Shown one piece after another: positions 62,447 to 64,000 of a stretch of 64,000 nucleotides of DNA. The DNA lies in assembly GCA_963971575.1 (NCBI GenBank), contig OZ020618.1, positions 29,626,540-29,690,539 of the forward strand. Direction: 5' to 3'. Each line of letters starts with the position of its first letter. The first letter of the stretch is position 1. This stretch comes from Liopterus haemorrhoidalis (taxonomy: Eukaryota > Arthropoda > Insecta > Coleoptera > Dytiscidae). Position numbers and translations under genes: made by a program. The notes under the pieces were generated by a model. That model did no database searches. It was not told the origin of the DNA and saw nothing but the letters and a program-made list of their open reading frames with translations.

Positions 62447-64000
62447 ATAATAATAATGGACGCTTGTCAAGACCTGAAAAACCCCAAATAATAATAATAA
62501 TGATAAATAATACTAATAATAATGAGAGTTAAAATTATTTATACAATTAAAAAAAATATATAAATTACATACAAATTTTCCAATTTTCTTTTATGATATT
62601 CTTTCATAGATTTCGCTCTTTTACTGCGTTTACGACTTTTTGATAAAGGTCTACGTGTGGGTGGCATATTGACCTAATAAAATTTTTTAAAAAATCTGTT
62701 TTTCAAAAATACGGTATTTGCTATGTAGCGTATTGACTATACAAGTATTTTGTATATGCGATTTAAATTTCAAAATATTCATCAACCTATTATCTGCTTA
62801 GAAGCAAGTTTTGATAGCTGTTTTGGCAAATATTCGAGCTAACTATCTCTCTCTAAGTTTGACTAGTGGCGCCTACGGACACCGGGCGGCGGATGTTATG
62901 ACAAGATAGGTTTCGAATCGCCATCTTAATTGATATTATCTTAAACGCTATAAAGCGTTCTAACATATATATATATATATTAATTTCATATGAGCTTCAT
63001 ATGTTTTTAAATGTGACAAATTACCACGGTTAATTTTTACTAATATTTAAAAAAATGCAAAATAAGACGACACGTTACAAAATTATTTTTCAGTTGATAA
63101 ACTGGCAATAAATCCAAAGAAATTGTTGTATCTACGATTGTTATAAACTCTATTTAACTAATTAAGTAAGCGTAAAATAGGTCTTTATGGGAAGAGTCAA
63201 AAGTAAAAACTTCCGTAACGTATCATTATTTCACTCTGGCCGTAAGCAAAATACAAATACCAGCGATACATTTTTGGCCTTCTAAACGCGTCTTCCGTGG
63301 GAAGAGGCGTCTAACCGAAGATTTTATGTTCATGCGTATATTTCGGATAAGCGGATATGATATTTTATCCGCATCCGCACGATTTAAATGATAATTTATC
63401 TGCAACCGCGGAAAGATCCACGGATTTGCAGGGCTAAATTTATTTTAAGAAAATGATACTTAAATGAAGAACATTGGTTAATGTTTCGTATGATCCCATC
63501 AAATCCAACTGGTTAGAGAATAAGCGCAAACTAGTTAGAATGAGATTGTTGAGTTATCTATATCCAGTCAGATTCACTCAAAATTAAACAAAAAATAAAT
63601 CAAACGCCTGCATACAACGGAGACATGTTGCTTCGTCGTAGAAGGAGATACAAAATCCAGCATAGATAATGATACAAAATAGACAATTCTTTTTCTTATT
63701 CCTTCTATACACGGCACGCGCCCATCACTAGTTCAAACTAGCATACAAACTTAATATAGATGTTGCATGTTTTTAAATATTTTTATTGACTATATTCATA
63801 ATATTTATTTCCAGGCAGTTCTACTGAATAAATTATTAATAAAAGCCTGAGGAAATTTTATACTGATTTATATAAAATTTAAGGTGATAGGTATTTGTAT
63901 TAAAGTTAGTAAATAACAATAAAATCGAATAGAAATATAATTTTAGGAATATTTAAATAAAAATAGAAAAACAAATTTCTATAATAGTATAGTAATTAAT
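62270..64000. other. AT-rich stretch with AAT microsatellites, nothing recognised
   Basis: (AAT)n at 62418-62460 and 62490-62525. CGGATAAGCGGATATGATAT with ATCCGC motifs (63353-63420) gives local self-complementarity. No gene, TIR pair or tandem array seen. Confidence 0.5.

Overview
The window looks like nuclear DNA of an insect with a large, AT-rich, transposon-loaded genome. A beetle is plausible but the sequence does not prove it. The evidence is CCTAA/TTAGG-like telomeric motifs, a PGRP gene of the insect recognition type with normal splice sites, and nested elements typical of arthropods (Tc1/mariner, hAT, PIF/Harbinger, R2-like, Jockey/L1-like LINEs, copia, Penelope, Polinton). No prokaryotic operon, CRISPR array or intact conserved tRNA was seen. 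Only one host gene is well supported: a pair of near-identical PGRP-domain exons on the minus strand (30100-31448), each with its own 3' splice site in the same phase and its own stop codon.

Layout. 1-1268: foldback element with inverted arrays of a 15-bp motif. 1262-3830: broken R2-like retrotransposon. 5340-7830: 121-bp satellite split by a 0.9-kb hAT-like element. 7914-9162: MITEs. 9652-10290: RT relic. 10828-11190: tandem repeat. 12275-21046: MITE-rich zone (Tc1/mariner-like MITE families with TIRs starting CAGTCTGTTCC and ATCTGTCTC), plus Harbinger and Tc1 relics. 21083-23330: copia pieces with other elements between them. 23925-26900: decayed LINEs. 27677-29633: Harbinger relic and a transposon-associated protein fragment. 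30100-31448: PGRP exons. 31832-35455: hAT element with a decayed BED-finger transposase.

35884-41788 is the most interesting object: a compact 5.9-kb Polinton/Maverick-like (adintovirus-like) element bounded by a perfect 6-bp target duplication (CACCCG) and 80-bp terminal inverted repeats. It carries a virion module on the minus strand: a basic/acidic protein that starts inside the right repeat, a pX/pVI-like hydrophobic protein, an adenain-type protease, a penton-like minor capsid protein (frameshifted), a small basic protein, a double-jelly-roll-type major capsid protein (frameshifted) and an unknown 175-aa protein. A small spliced-looking plus-strand exon lies at the left. I see no DNA polymerase B, retroviral-type integrase or packaging ATPase, so it looks like a non-autonomous derivative that kept only capsid genes.

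42886-48541: nested MITEs and two mariner elements that sit in the same TA of successive units of one dispersed repeat (family R). 52015-53735: another R copy with a MADF-carrying Harbinger element and an inverted MITE pair, one member of which sits at that same site. 56723-59387: Penelope-like element with a GIY-YIG domain, flanked by 323-bp inverted arms. 59398-60232: hierarchical minisatellite and LTR-like end. 60800-62256: tandem repeats and hAT-type MITEs. 62270-64000: AT-rich, nothing recognised.
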